From: Devosia sp. Root413D1
GTDB taxonomy: Bacteria; Pseudomonadota; Alphaproteobacteria; Rhizobiales; Devosiaceae
Reading direction: 5' to 3'
Length of the DNA: 64,000 bases
NCBI RefSeq assembly: GCF_001425235.1
Contig: NZ_LMEA01000010.1
Location: 378,275 to 442,274, forward strand
Position numbers and translations under genes: made by a program. The first letter of the stretch is position 1. Each line of letters starts with the position of its first letter. The notes beneath the pieces are model-generated. The model was not told where the DNA came from. It saw only the letters and a program-made list of their open reading frames with translations, and searched no databases. Shown here piece by piece: positions 53,891 to 62,047 of this stretch.

Positions 53891-54230
53891 GCGAAACAGC
53901 GAAATGCTTCGTGATTGAGTGATCGGGCTTTCGAGCCGGAAAGGTCCGTGCGCGTTGTATGCGCAAGTTCTGTGCAGGCGCGCTATTGGCTCATTTCAGG
54001 CCGCTCAAGCAGGCAAACCTGTCGTTGTTCTCAAAAAATCTCGCCGATGCGGAGAAGGGTTCAAGTTTCGCTAACCATTCATACGCAGATTTGCGGGATA
54101 GTGTGGGCGAACGACAAGCGTTGGTCGGTCTGCGCCCGGAGCCATCCGGGCAAGATCGAGCGCGCGTCGTGCGGTGGATGGGCAGGGCCTCGGACGGGCC
54201 TCGCACTTCTGCCGACTTGGGAGAAGCGTC
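53891..54230. other. 340-base intergenic region before the CheY-like gene
   Basis: No convincing gene is visible. Around 54070 there is CTAACCAT, which resembles a CtrA half-site (TTAACCAT), and GGGAGAAGC serves as the ribosome site of the next gene. The frames that cross the region lack codon bias or start signals. Confidence 0.4.
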
Positions 54231-54611
54231 ATGAAATCCTGCCTCGTGGTCGATGATTCCAGCGTGGTGCGCAAGGTTGCGCGCCGCATCCTGGAGGATC
54301 TCGACTACATTGTGGATGAGGCGGAGGACGGGCAGGAAGCTTTCGACAAGTGCCGCCAGGAAATGCCGGACGCGATCCTGCTCGACTGGCAGATGCCGGT
54401 GATGAACGGGCTCGAGTTCCTGAAGCTGCTGCGCGGCTATGTCGGCGGACACACGCCGCGCGTGGTCTACATGGTCACCGAGAACGATATCGGGCAAATC
54501 GCGCTGGCGCTGAAAGCCGGGGTCGACGACTACATGATGAAGCCGTTCGAACGCGACCATCTCGAGGGCAAGTTCACCGTGAGCGCCGCCGAGCGCGCCA
54601 GCGTCGCCTAG
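54231..54611 (+). CDS. CheY-like single-domain response regulator
   Basis: The 126-residue receiver domain has acidic residues D8 and D9, phosphorylation site D52 in LLDWQMPVMNG, a threonine in MVTEND and the conserved lysine in MMKPFERD. There is no output domain, so it must act by protein contact, as in chemotaxis (CheY), DivK/CpdR-like cell-cycle control or phosphate sinks. No chemotaxis kinase gene is nearby, but chpT and ctrA are. The ATG follows GGGAGAAGCGTC. Confidence 0.9.
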   Translation: MKSCLVVDDSSVVRKVARRILEDLDYIVDEAEDGQEAFDKCRQEMPDAILLDWQMPVMNGLEFLKLLRGYVGGHTPRVVYMVTENDIGQIALALKAGVDDYMMKPFERDHLEGKFTVSAAERASVA

Positions 54612-54624
54612 CGCCGGCCAAGCC

Positions 54625-55257
54625 TCAGGCCTCTTCCGCCCATTCCTCGCTGAGGAACTGCTTGGACGAGTTGAGCCGCGGGAACGAGATTGCCGGCACC
54701 GGCAGACCCAGGAAAGCGCACAGCGGCTCCCAACCTTCGCTCACGTCGAAAGTCAGCAGCTGCGAGCCGGGAATACTGGCCTGCACTTCGGCTATATGGG
54801 CATTGAACAGCGTCGTGGCGTAGGCCCGCTCGAACATCCGCCCATCGAAGACGCCATCAACGATCAGCTTGTGGGCCATGTTGGCGACGCCGTTGGCATG
54901 CGGATCGTCGTAGCTGCCGCGGCCGGCCATGAATTTGGCGATGGTCGCTTCGACACTGTCGAACCACTCATCGGCGTCGCGCACCGTTAGGATTACCTTG
55001 GCCTCGGGGTAGTGGGCGGCGAGCTCGCGCCAGTAACGGGCCCCGGGCCAATCAACCTGGGCGCGATAGCCGTGGAACAGGGCGTCCCAGTCGGGGCGTG
55101 CCCCGTCGGCCAGCGCCTGCCAGCCGGGCAGTTGCTCCGGATGGTCGCGGACCTCGAACATGTGGTGCGCTGGTCCAAAGCCCAGGTGCTCCAGCGCGAC
55201 CTTCAGCGAGTTGGTGCCGGTGCGTCCGAAGCCCGGACCGATGATATCAAGTGCCAT
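54625..55257 (-). CDS. Sulfotransferase family protein
   Basis: The 210-residue protein begins MALDIIGPGFGRTGTNSLKV, a P-loop-like PAPS-binding motif of the sulfotransferase fold (R-T-G-T-x-S-L). Further family parts are AKVILTVRDADEWFDS (3'-phosphate-binding strand) and the FNAHIAEVQASIPGSQLLTFDVSEGWEPLCAFLG segment. It would move sulfate from PAPS to an unknown acceptor. No sulfate-activation gene is in view. A small ORF with a good ribosome site lies just upstream and may be part of the same transcript. Confidence 0.88.
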   Translation of the reverse strand: MALDIIGPGFGRTGTNSLKVALEHLGFGPAHHMFEVRDHPEQLPGWQALADGARPDWDALFHGYRAQVDWPGARYWRELAAHYPEAKVILTVRDADEWFDSVEATIAKFMAGRGSYDDPHANGVANMAHKLIVDGVFDGRMFERAYATTLFNAHIAEVQASIPGSQLLTFDVSEGWEPLCAFLGLPVPAISFPRLNSSKQFLSEEWAEEA

Positions 55258-55282
55258 TTTCGTCCCCTCGTGATGCGTTCTG

Positions 55283-55495
55283 TCAAGCGTGGCGCGTAGC
55301 GCCGATGCGCTCGGGCGCGGTGCGGTGGTTGCGGCGGAGCAGGGTAATGAGGGCCGGCAGCCAAGCCGGCACGATGATGTTCAGGGTATGTCTGGCGTAG
55401 TAGTCATTCTCGTCGGTCGGTGTCAGCAGGCGGCGTCCGGTGGCGATGGCCGGTCGGGCCAGCGCATCCATGGCGGCGGCAAGAAGCATGTCCAT
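55283..55495 (-). CDS. Small ORF upstream of the sulfotransferase (70 residues)
   Basis: A 70-residue ORF starts at an ATG preceded by AAGAGGG and lies 25 bases before the sulfotransferase gene. It has an amphipathic N-terminus, a DENDYYARHTLNIIVPAWLP middle with a short hydrophobic stretch (about 38-53) and a basic end. No family is recognised. The ribosome site and operon position support it; it is short enough to be spurious. Confidence 0.5.
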   Translation of the reverse strand: MDMLLAAAMDALARPAIATGRRLLTPTDENDYYARHTLNIIVPAWLPALITLLRRNHRTAPERIGATRHA

Positions 55496-55602
55496 TTTCG
55501 ACCCTCTTCAGTTGGCGCCAGGCGGCGCTGTGAGGACAAATCTGGCCGATCGGCGTGCTTTGGGTCCTTAGGCAGTTCCAAATGAGTTGCTAAATCGGCC
55601 CG

Positions 55603-57135
55603 TCAGGTGAGACCGGCTTTCCTCAGGCCCTCAATGATGAGCGCGAAGCGGCCGTCGGAGCGCTGCGCCACGGTCTCGACGCCGGCGATTGACGTGTAGG
55701 GGGCAAAGCTCTTGAGGCGGGCCAGCGTCGCTTGGGCCTCGTCCAGCCGACCAAGATGCGCATAGGCGGCGGTCTGGATCCAGTACGTCGGGGGCCAATC
55801 CATCAGGGTGGCGCGGGAGCGGTCGAGCCAGACGAGCGCGCCTTCGAAATCGTGCATAAAGAAGCGGGCGAAGCCGATGCCGGCGAGGCTTTCGGAGGCC
55901 TCGGGAGCGCCCGGGCTCAGGGTGTAGGCGCGCCTGTAGCAGGCTTCGGCCTTGGCCGGGTCGCCGGCCAGCATGTTGCAGATACCACCCAGCACCTGAA
56001 CGATGACATTGTGCGGGTTGGCGGCGAGCGCCCGGTCGGCCATAGCGAGGCCCTCAGCGCGCATGTTGCCGATGGCAAGCAGCGAGTGGCTGCAGATGGC
56101 CAGCACCAACGGGTCGTCGTCGCCATACTGCAATGCCAACCGAGCCAGCTCGAGGCAACGAGCGACGCCGGCTGTGTCGAGCGCGGTGAGTGCTACCGTG
56201 CCGTGGCGAGCGAGGCTCCATGAGGCATAGGCAAGGGCGGCGGCGTAGTCCGGCTGCAGCGATACGGCGTGCTCGAGGTGGCCTAGCGCCGTCAGGTAGT
56301 CGGCTGGATTGCGGGAGCTGAAGAAGGGCAGGGCGCGGAGGAAGTGGTCATAGGCCTGCGGGTTGTCGGGCCAGCGGCGGCGGGTACGCTCGATCTCGGC
56401 CCGGCGGAGCTGCGGTTCGACGAGGCCGACGACGGACTCGGTGATCTTGTCCTGAAACTCGAAGATCTGGCCCATCTCACCATCAAAGCTCGAGGCCCAG
56501 AGATGGGTGCCGCTGGCGGCATCGACCAATTGCACGGTGACCCGGACCCGCTCGCCGGAGAGCCGGACACTGCCTTCAAGCAGGTAGCGGACGCCGAGCT
56601 CGCGAGCGACCTGGCGAATGTCGGCGGTGCGGTTGCGGTAGGCGAAGGAGGAGTAGCGCGAGACGACGGCGAAGGACTTGAAGCGGCTGAGGGCGGTGAT
56701 CAGGTCTTCGACCAGGCCGTCGGCGAAGTAGTCGCGCGTCGCGTCGCCGCTGAGGTTGACGAAGGGGAGGACGGCGACACTGGGCTTGCCGCTGGCGTCG
56801 GCGGGCGGCGCTTCGGCGGGCGTGGGGGCAGCGCCACGCACCAGCCGGTAGCCGACGCGCGGCACGGTGACGATCCACTCCTCGCCGCCTGGGCGGGAGC
56901 CGAGCTCCTTGCGCAGCGCGGCGATCTGCACGGTGATGTTGCCTTCCTCGACCGTCACACCGGGCCAGACCCGCTCCAGTATCTCGGCCTTGGTGACGAT
57001 CTCGCCCTCAGCCTCGAGCATGGTCTCGAGCATCATCAGGGCCCGCGGCCCAAGCGCCACGGGGTGGCCGTCGCGCCGCAACTCACGGCCCGGGGTCAGA
57101 ACAAATGGGCCGAACCGATGTTGTGCCTCGTCCAT
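55603..57135 (-). CDS. Winged-helix regulator with TolB-like and TPR regions (CadC/adenylate-cyclase-like)
   Basis: The 510-residue protein has an OmpR/CadC-type DNA-binding domain (about 1-95; FGPFVLTPGRELRRDG, VTVEEGNITVQIAALRKELG, VPRVGYRLVRG). A TolB-like domain (about 115-245; SVAVLPFVNLSGDATRDYFADG, GVRYLLEGSVRLSGERVRVT) and TPR repeats (about 260-510) follow. No membrane segment is visible, so it is a cytoplasmic regulator. The middle and end resemble those of the SARP-type regulator at 1444-3402, although the DNA-binding domains differ. ATG 57135 was chosen for the winged-helix start. Targets unknown. Confidence 0.88.
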   Translation of the reverse strand: MDEAQHRFGPFVLTPGRELRRDGHPVALGPRALMMLETMLEAEGEIVTKAEILERVWPGVTVEEGNITVQIAALRKELGSRPGGEEWIVTVPRVGYRLVRGAAPTPAEAPPADASGKPSVAVLPFVNLSGDATRDYFADGLVEDLITALSRFKSFAVVSRYSSFAYRNRTADIRQVARELGVRYLLEGSVRLSGERVRVTVQLVDAASGTHLWASSFDGEMGQIFEFQDKITESVVGLVEPQLRRAEIERTRRRWPDNPQAYDHFLRALPFFSSRNPADYLTALGHLEHAVSLQPDYAAALAYASWSLARHGTVALTALDTAGVARCLELARLALQYGDDDPLVLAICSHSLLAIGNMRAEGLAMADRALAANPHNVIVQVLGGICNMLAGDPAKAEACYRRAYTLSPGAPEASESLAGIGFARFFMHDFEGALVWLDRSRATLMDWPPTYWIQTAAYAHLGRLDEAQATLARLKSFAPYTSIAGVETVAQRSDGRFALIIEGLRKAGLT

Positions 57136-57261
57136 GGCGGAGGTTGTACATCGAACGGGCGGTGTTTCGTAGGGCCGCGGCGCGAGAAACAAGCAACTCG
57201 GCAACCCATCGATGGAATTACTTCCGATGATGGTGCCGGACGAGGGCAGGATACATATCGA

Positions 57262-57756
57262 TCAGGCCGCGACGTTGGCGAGCATGCGGCGAATGATCAG
57301 CTTGTGGAACGGCAGCACGCCGGCGAGATAAAGCCGGCCACCCAGGTTGTGCGGATGCACCCAGGTGGAGATCGCGGCCAGGGGGTGTGGGCCCGCGGTC
57401 TTCAGCACCGAAACGCGGAAATCGAGATGCCGATCGTCTTCTCCGAGGATCGCCTCGTTGGGCGACAACTCCTCGAGCCGGAAGAAGCTGACGTAATCGC
57501 CGATGCCGGGATCTCCGTTGGCCGGCGTCGCGTCGGCGCCGGTCTTCAGCCCAAGCGGCGAGACCAGCCCGTTACGCAGCCACAGCAGGCCGTTGACCCA
57601 GCCCGGCATGACGGTCAGCCGCGCTGCCAGTTGCATCGGGGTCAGGTCGGGGTCGGCGAGCGGGACGGCATAAGAATCGACGAAATCACCGGGCCCGATG
57701 CGCTTGCGCAGGAGGCTGGTGAGCGGCAACTGAAACGGACGGGCGCGCATAAGCAT
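57262..57756 (-). CDS. DUF2867 domain protein
   Basis: The 164-residue protein matches DUF2867: FVDSYAVPLADPDLTPMQLA, the WVNGLLWLRNGLV motif, DDRHLDFRVSVL and a C-terminal GRLYLAGVLPFHKLIIRRML. No membrane anchor or catalytic motif is obvious. Function is unknown; such domains also occur fused to NAD-binding SDR proteins. It reads in the same direction as the APH-like gene 48 bases upstream, so they may be co-transcribed. Confidence 0.82.
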   Translation of the reverse strand: MLMRARPFQLPLTSLLRKRIGPGDFVDSYAVPLADPDLTPMQLAARLTVMPGWVNGLLWLRNGLVSPLGLKTGADATPANGDPGIGDYVSFFRLEELSPNEAILGEDDRHLDFRVSVLKTAGPHPLAAISTWVHPHNLGGRLYLAGVLPFHKLIIRRMLANVAA

Positions 57757-57804
57757 AATGTGCGCACGCCGGTCGCGGCGCGCGATGCGACATCGGCGCG
57801 CGGC

Positions 57805-58722
57805 CTAGCCGGCGCGCTCCAGCGCCATGCGAACCCAGCGCAGGTCTTCGGCGAGCGTACGGCCGGCCGGCTTTTCCTCCGGCCCGGCTCCGCCGCGCAA
57901 GGCAAGGAAGGCGACGGCAGAGGCGGCGTTGAAGAGGCGGACCCGGCTGACGTCGATCGGCTGGCCGCCGGCGGCCTCGTAGGCTGTCACCGCGGCGGTG
58001 AACAGCGCCTCGTCTTCGGTATCGAGCAGCAGGTAGCGGAAGTCGTAATGCCAGTCGGCGAGCGAGGCTTCGTCATAATCGAACACGCCCACCACGGCGC
58101 CGTCCGCTGTCACCACCATGTTGTGAAAGCCGAAATCGGTGTGGGCGAGGACTCGATCGGTGATGGCCGCCTCCGTCGCTTCGTAACGGGCCAGCAGCGC
58201 CAGGGCGCGAGCGACGAGGTCGCGGTCGTCGGTGACGCGTGGCAGGTGTGCTGCCACCTGCGGCAGCGGTGGCGGCCAGCCGGGGCGGGGCAGCAGCCAG
58301 TCGCCGAGCTCCACTAAAGGGATGCTGTGGTGCTGGTCGGCCAGCAGGCGACCCAGATTGGCGCCAAGTGCCGCAGCGAAGTGTCGATCGTCGCGAACGC
58401 GGTGATAGACCGCGAACGGATCGGCCGTGCCCGGCACTTCGGAGCGCAACTGCCAGCCCGTCGCCGACCGGTGGATGAGGCGCGGGGCGCGGAAGCTGCA
58501 GCGGCGTTCGATGAGGGCGAGAGCACGAGCCTCGCGGGCGAGGCGCTGCTGGCCGTGCGGATCGGTCGGGAACCAGGCGATACGGTGGCCGGGGAGGCGG
58601 ACCGCAAAGCGACTGTCGCGCAGCAGCAGCGCGATCTCGGCCGGATCGATGGCGACGCCGATACTCGCCAATGCCGCCGCGACGGCAGCCCGGTCCGGCG
58701 CAATCCACGCGATATCGCTCAT
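57805..58722 (-). CDS. Aminoglycoside phosphotransferase (APH) family kinase
   Basis: The 305-residue APH/choline-kinase-fold protein has the catalytic loop LAHTDFGFHNMVV (H-x-D-x4-N) and the metal-binding GVFDYDEASLADWHYDF. The N-terminal lobe is present but its ATP-lysine region is not clearly recognisable. Members phosphorylate aminoglycosides, choline, homoserine, sugars and others, so a resistance role should not be assumed. ATG 58722 (MSDIAWIAPDR) was selected; the frame upstream runs into a palindromic repeat. Confidence 0.85.
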   Translation of the reverse strand: MSDIAWIAPDRAAVAAALASIGVAIDPAEIALLLRDSRFAVRLPGHRIAWFPTDPHGQQRLAREARALALIERRCSFRAPRLIHRSATGWQLRSEVPGTADPFAVYHRVRDDRHFAAALGANLGRLLADQHHSIPLVELGDWLLPRPGWPPPLPQVAAHLPRVTDDRDLVARALALLARYEATEAAITDRVLAHTDFGFHNMVVTADGAVVGVFDYDEASLADWHYDFRYLLLDTEDEALFTAAVTAYEAAGGQPIDVSRVRLFNAASAVAFLALRGGAGPEEKPAGRTLAEDLRWVRMALERAG

Positions 58723-58804
58723 GGCCGGAGGGTGCCATTGGCCGGCCGGCTCCTCAAGGGCCTGCCGGTTGGGGGCGCTCTGATCCCGCCGCCGGTGGTT
58801 GACC

Positions 58805-58940
58805 GACCCCCACCCTTGATCCCTCCCCCCTAGGGGACGCAATGGCGTCCCCGGAATGGGGAGGGAGACGGTAGCCCCGATATCGGCGTGAGGTTCTCCC
58901 TCCCCATGTTTAGGGGGAGGGGACAGCGGGGGGCAGCCCG
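58805..58940. repeat. GC-rich intergenic palindrome, family A copy 3
   Basis: It begins GACCCCCACCCTTGATCC like copy 2 and ends with GGGGAGGGGACAGCGGGGGG before GCAGCCCGC. An internal GGGACGCAATGGCGTCCCC hairpin is an insertion not seen in the other copies. Confidence 0.85.
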
Positions 58941-59046
58941 CACCGGCTGGAGTATCTCACCGTTTGAAGGCGCCAAGAATAGCGAAAACCCCGCACCTTC
59001 TGGTACGGGGTTCCCCAGGTCTGCCGCAACGCAGGACTGAATGAGT
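58941..59046. other. Remainder of the APH-ctrA spacer
   Basis: Apart from the ctrA terminator at 58983-59012 nothing is recognised here. The full spacer 58723-59089 is otherwise made up of the family A repeat and the 22-bp tandem repeats. Confidence 0.4.
58983..59012 (-). terminator. Terminator of ctrA
   Basis: On the minus strand an 11-bp stem (59012-59002 with 58997-58987, one mismatch) and a four-base loop are followed by TTCGCT, part of a TTTT run. It lies about 78 bases past the ctrA stop, after the tandem repeats. Confidence 0.8.
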
Positions 59047-59112
59047 TAGGCGACGCCAAACGGCGCGCTAGGCGACGCTAAGCAGCGCGCTAGGCGACGC
59101 TCGATTCGGCGA
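59047..59112. repeat. 22-bp tandem repeats across the ctrA stop codon
   Basis: TAGGCGACGC starts at 59047, 59069 and 59091, an exact 22-base period. The first two units also share GCGCGC at the right end. The third unit contains the ctrA stop (TAG, 59090-59092), so the two outer units look like duplications of the end of the gene. Confidence 0.85.
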
Positions 59113-59800
59113 AGCTTTCGTTCTCGTCGGGCTCGCGCAGCACGTAGCCGCGGCCCCAGACGGTCTCGATGTAGTTCTTGCCACCGGTGGCGACCGAGAG
59201 CTTCTTCCTGAGCTTGCAGATGAAGACGTCGATGATCTTCAGCTCGGGCTCGTCCATGCCGCCATAGAGGTGGTTGAGGAACATTTCCTTGGTGAGGGTA
59301 GTGCCCTTGCGGAGCGAGAGCAGCTCCAGCATCTGGTATTCCTTGCCCGTGAGATGGACGCGGGCGGATTGCACTTCGACGGTCTTGGTGTCGAGGTTCA
59401 CGGTCAGGTCGCCGGTGGAGATGACCGACTGCGCATGACCCTTGGAACGGCGGACGATGGCGTGGATGCGGGCGACCAGCTCATCCTTGTGGAACGGCTT
59501 GGTCATATAGTCGTCAGCGCCGAAGCCGAGGCCGCGCACCTTGTCTTCGATGCCGGCGAGACCAGAAAGGATCAGGATCGGGGTCTGCACCTTGGCCACG
59601 CGCAGGGTGCGCAGCACTTCGTAGCCCGACATGTCGGGAAGGTTCAGATCGAGCAGGATGATGTCGTAATCGTAGAGTTTGCCTAGGTCGACGCCCTCTT
59701 CACCGAGGTCCGTCGTGTATACGTTGAAACTCTCTGATTTGAGCATCAGCTCGATGCTCTGCGCTGTCGCGCTGTCGTCCTCGATCAAGAGTACACGCAT
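59090..59800 (-). CDS. ctrA: Cell-cycle master response regulator CtrA
   Basis: This 236-residue OmpR-type regulator has a receiver domain with phosphorylation site Asp51 ([20 protein letters not shown]) and the conserved lysine in [12 protein letters not shown]. The C-terminal winged helix (about 125-228) contains [18 protein letters not shown] and [13 protein letters not shown], virtually diagnostic of CtrA. It binds TTAA-type boxes to control division, DNA replication, motility and envelope genes. The variable tail [11 protein letters not shown] differs from the Caulobacter degradation tail. AAGGGG precedes the ATG. It is divergent from fliI. Confidence 0.97.
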   Translation of the reverse strand: MRVLLIEDDSATAQSIELMLKSESFNVYTTDLGEEGVDLGKLYDYDIILLDLNLPDMSGYEVLRTLRVAKVQTPILILSGLAGIEDKVRGLGFGADDYMTKPFHKDELVARIHAIVRRSKGHAQSVISTGDLTVNLDTKTVEVQSARVHLTGKEYQMLELLSLRKGTTLTKEMFLNHLYGGMDEPELKIIDVFICKLRKKLSVATGGKNYIETVWGRGYVLREPDENESFAESSVA

Positions 59801-60195
59801 GCCGTCAATCCCCTTAAACCGTTCCCTGCTGGAACTATGGATGAGGCGCCCTGCGCGTTCACCCTTAACCGAACCCTACTGGATATGACCCAAACCTAAG
59901 CGCAATTAGTTAACAAAGTTTAATTCTGATCCGCAAGATGCAATGGGTCTCCCGTTAGTGATATGTTAAATCGTTGAAAATGCTACAGAAATCGCACCTA
60001 ACCGACTTAAGAAACTAGGTTAAGAAAGCCCTTCAATCGACTCTGCCGACTCAAGGATTTGGGGCCCTTGAGGGCTCGAAAAGCGGCTCGCGGCGCGCCA
60101 GGCGGATGTCGGGGTAGGGGCCCATGGTTAACGCTTTTTGCTTAACGTTCGGTTACCGTGGTCCTCAAGCGATTCGGGCACCGTGAAAGAGGCCG
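59801..60195. promoter_or_regulatory. ctrA/fliI divergent promoter region
   Basis: This 395-base AT-rich spacer holds several TTAA motifs: TTAA-N6-TTAA at 59910-59923 (one base shorter than the classical N7 CtrA box), ATGGTTAAC near 60124 (TTAACCAT on the other strand) and TTAAGAAA near 60020. Two GANTC methylation sites (GACTC at 60039-60043 and 60048-60052) suit CcrM-linked cell-cycle timing. Autoregulation of ctrA and control of fliI are expected but not proven. Confidence 0.55.
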
Positions 60196-61536
60196 ATGCA
60201 GTCCCTGAGAGCCGCAATTGACGCCATCGAGGACGTTGAAGTCTTCGGGCGCGTCAAAACCGTGCAGGGCCTGCTCATCGAAGTGGTCGGGCCGGTGCGC
60301 GAGCTGCGCGTCGGCGGGCGCGTCGAAATCGAAACCACCAATGGCGGCGTGCTGGGCGCCGAGATCATCGGCTTCCGCGATGGCCATGCGCTGTGCCTGC
60401 CGTTCGGGGCGCTGAACGGGGTGCGGCTCGGGTGCCGGGCGCTGTTCAAGAGCCATGATGGGGCGGTGCAGCCCTCCGAGTACTGGCTGGGGCGGGTGAT
60501 CAACGCCGATGGCGAGCCGATCGACGCCAAGGGTCCACTGATGCCGGGCGCCACGCCCTATCCGCTGCGCCAGGTGCCGTTGCCGGCGCATGAGCGCATG
60601 CGGGTGGGCGATCCGCTCGATATGGGGGTGCGCACCCTCAACACCTTCACCACCATGTGCGAAGGCCAGCGCATGGGGATCTTTGCCGGCTCGGGTGTCG
60701 GCAAGTCGGTGCTGATGAGTATGCTGGCGCGCAACGCCCAGGTGGACGTGGCGGTGATCGGGCTGATCGGCGAGCGCGGTCGCGAGGTGCAGGAATTCGT
60801 CACCGACTATCTGGGCGAGGTCGGCATCCAGCAGGCCGTGGTGGTGGTCGCGACCTCCGACGAGGCGGCGCTGATGCGGCGGCAGGCGGCCTACCTGACG
60901 CTGACGCTCAGCGAGTATTTCCGCGACCAGGGCAAGCGGGTGCTGTGCATGATGGACAGCCTCACCCGCTTCGCCCAGGCGCAGCGCGAGATCGGCCTTG
61001 CCATCGGCGAGCCGCCGACCGCCAAGGGCTACCCGCCGACGGTTTTCACCGAACTTCCCAGGCTGCTCGAAAGAGCCGGTCCAGGCCTTGCTGAATCGGG
61101 CTCCATTACCGGTCTATTTACCGTTTTGGTGGAAGGTGACGATCACAATGAGCCCATTGCGGACGCCGTTCGCGGCATTCTCGATGGGCACATCGTGATG
61201 GAGCGCTCGATCGCCGAGCGGGGACGCTATCCGGCGGTCAATGTGCTCCGGTCTATCTCGCGAACCATGCCTGGGTGCGTGCCGGCCAATGTGCGGCCCA
61301 CCCTGCAGAAGGCGCGAGAGCTCATGTCGACATTTGCCGACATGGAGGAACTGATCCGGCTGGGGGCATACCGGAAGGGATCGGATCCAGGCGTGGACCG
61401 TGCCATCGCGATCAACCCGGCGCTGGAGGCGTTTTTGAGCCAGCAGCGGGAAGAACGCACCTCTATTGCCGACGGCTATGTCATGCTGGAAGCAATTCTG
61501 GACAAGGTGGGCGAGCAAACCGCGTCAGTGAAGTGA
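60196..61536 (+). CDS. fliI: Flagellum-specific ATPase FliI
   Basis: The 446-residue AAA-type ATPase of the flagellar export apparatus is related to F1 beta subunits. Walker A is GSGVGKS at 165-171 and Walker B lies in [18 protein letters not shown]. The [24 protein letters not shown] segment is typical. It drives unfolding and export of flagellar proteins with FliH and FliJ. It starts at the first ATG, 13 bases after a GTGAAAGAGG stretch. The upstream spacer is shared with ctrA, and the fliJ gene follows after 28 bases. Confidence 0.96.
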   Translation: MQSLRAAIDAIEDVEVFGRVKTVQGLLIEVVGPVRELRVGGRVEIETTNGGVLGAEIIGFRDGHALCLPFGALNGVRLGCRALFKSHDGAVQPSEYWLGRVINADGEPIDAKGPLMPGATPYPLRQVPLPAHERMRVGDPLDMGVRTLNTFTTMCEGQRMGIFAGSGVGKSVLMSMLARNAQVDVAVIGLIGERGREVQEFVTDYLGEVGIQQAVVVVATSDEAALMRRQAAYLTLTLSEYFRDQGKRVLCMMDSLTRFAQAQREIGLAIGEPPTAKGYPPTVFTELPRLLERAGPGLAESGSITGLFTVLVEGDDHNEPIADAVRGILDGHIVMERSIAERGRYPAVNVLRSISRTMPGCVPANVRPTLQKARELMSTFADMEELIRLGAYRKGSDPGVDRAIAINPALEAFLSQQREERTSIADGYVMLEAILDKVGEQTASVK

Positions 61537-61564
61537 ATGACTTGAGGTGTAAGGAGTACAAGTC

Positions 61565-61978
61565 ATGAAGTCGCGCAGCGAGAGCCTGATCCGGCTTAAG
61601 AAGTTTCAGGTCGACGAGAAGCGCCGGCAGGTCACGCAGATCGAGATGATGATCGCCGATTTCGAGCGGATGGCCGCCGAACTCGACCAGCAGATCGAAA
61701 TCGAGCAGCAGAAGACCGGCATCTCGGATATCGCGCATTTCGCCTATTCGACCTTCGCCAAGGCGGCGATCGCCCGCAGGGACAACCTGCTGGCCTCGGC
61801 CAACGACATGAAGGGCAATCTCGAGGCGGCGCAGGATGCGTTGGCCGAAGCAGTGGAGGACCTCAAGAAGGTCGAACTGCTGGACCAGCGCGAGCATGGC
61901 CGCGAGACTGCGGCGGAAGCCAAGTCCGAGCAGGCCGAATACGACGAGATCGGCCGCCTCCGGCACATCCGCCGCTGA
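61565..61978 (+). CDS. fliJ: Flagellar export chaperone FliJ
   Basis: The 137-residue protein is almost entirely alpha-helical coiled coil (MKSRSESLIRLKKFQVDEKR, VTQIEMMIADFERMAAELDQ), the expected form of FliJ, which sits in the FliI hexamer as a gamma-subunit-like stalk. AAGGAG lies about ten bases before the ATG. It directly follows fliI and is followed by a bidirectional terminator, so the flagellar transcript here has only two genes. Confidence 0.93.
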   Translation: MKSRSESLIRLKKFQVDEKRRQVTQIEMMIADFERMAAELDQQIEIEQQKTGISDIAHFAYSTFAKAAIARRDNLLASANDMKGNLEAAQDALAEAVEDLKKVELLDQREHGRETAAEAKSEQAEYDEIGRLRHIRR

Positions 61979-62002
61979 GGCTCTTCGCCGTCAGACAATG
62001 AA

Positions 62003-62026
62003 AAAGGCCCGCCGGAGCGGGCCTTT
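62003..62026. terminator. Bidirectional terminator between fliJ and PRC-barrel gene
   Basis: AAAGGCCCGC and GCGGGCCTTT form a perfect 10-bp stem with a four-base loop between convergent genes, flanked by A5 on the left and TTTCG on the right. Confidence 0.92.
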
Positions 62027-62047
62027 CGTGCTTGCGACAGCGGATAC

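Noticed and set aside
53915-54256. 113-codon frame before the CheY-like gene
   Set aside because: It lacks a ribosome site, overlaps the start of the CheY-like gene in another frame and has shadow-like composition.
56344-58317. 657-codon plus-strand frame
   Set aside because: It covers parts of three minus-strand genes with recognised domains; no motif of its own.
57805-58722. Aminoglycoside resistance gene
   Set aside because: The fold is APH-like but the family includes many housekeeping kinases, and nothing else points to resistance.
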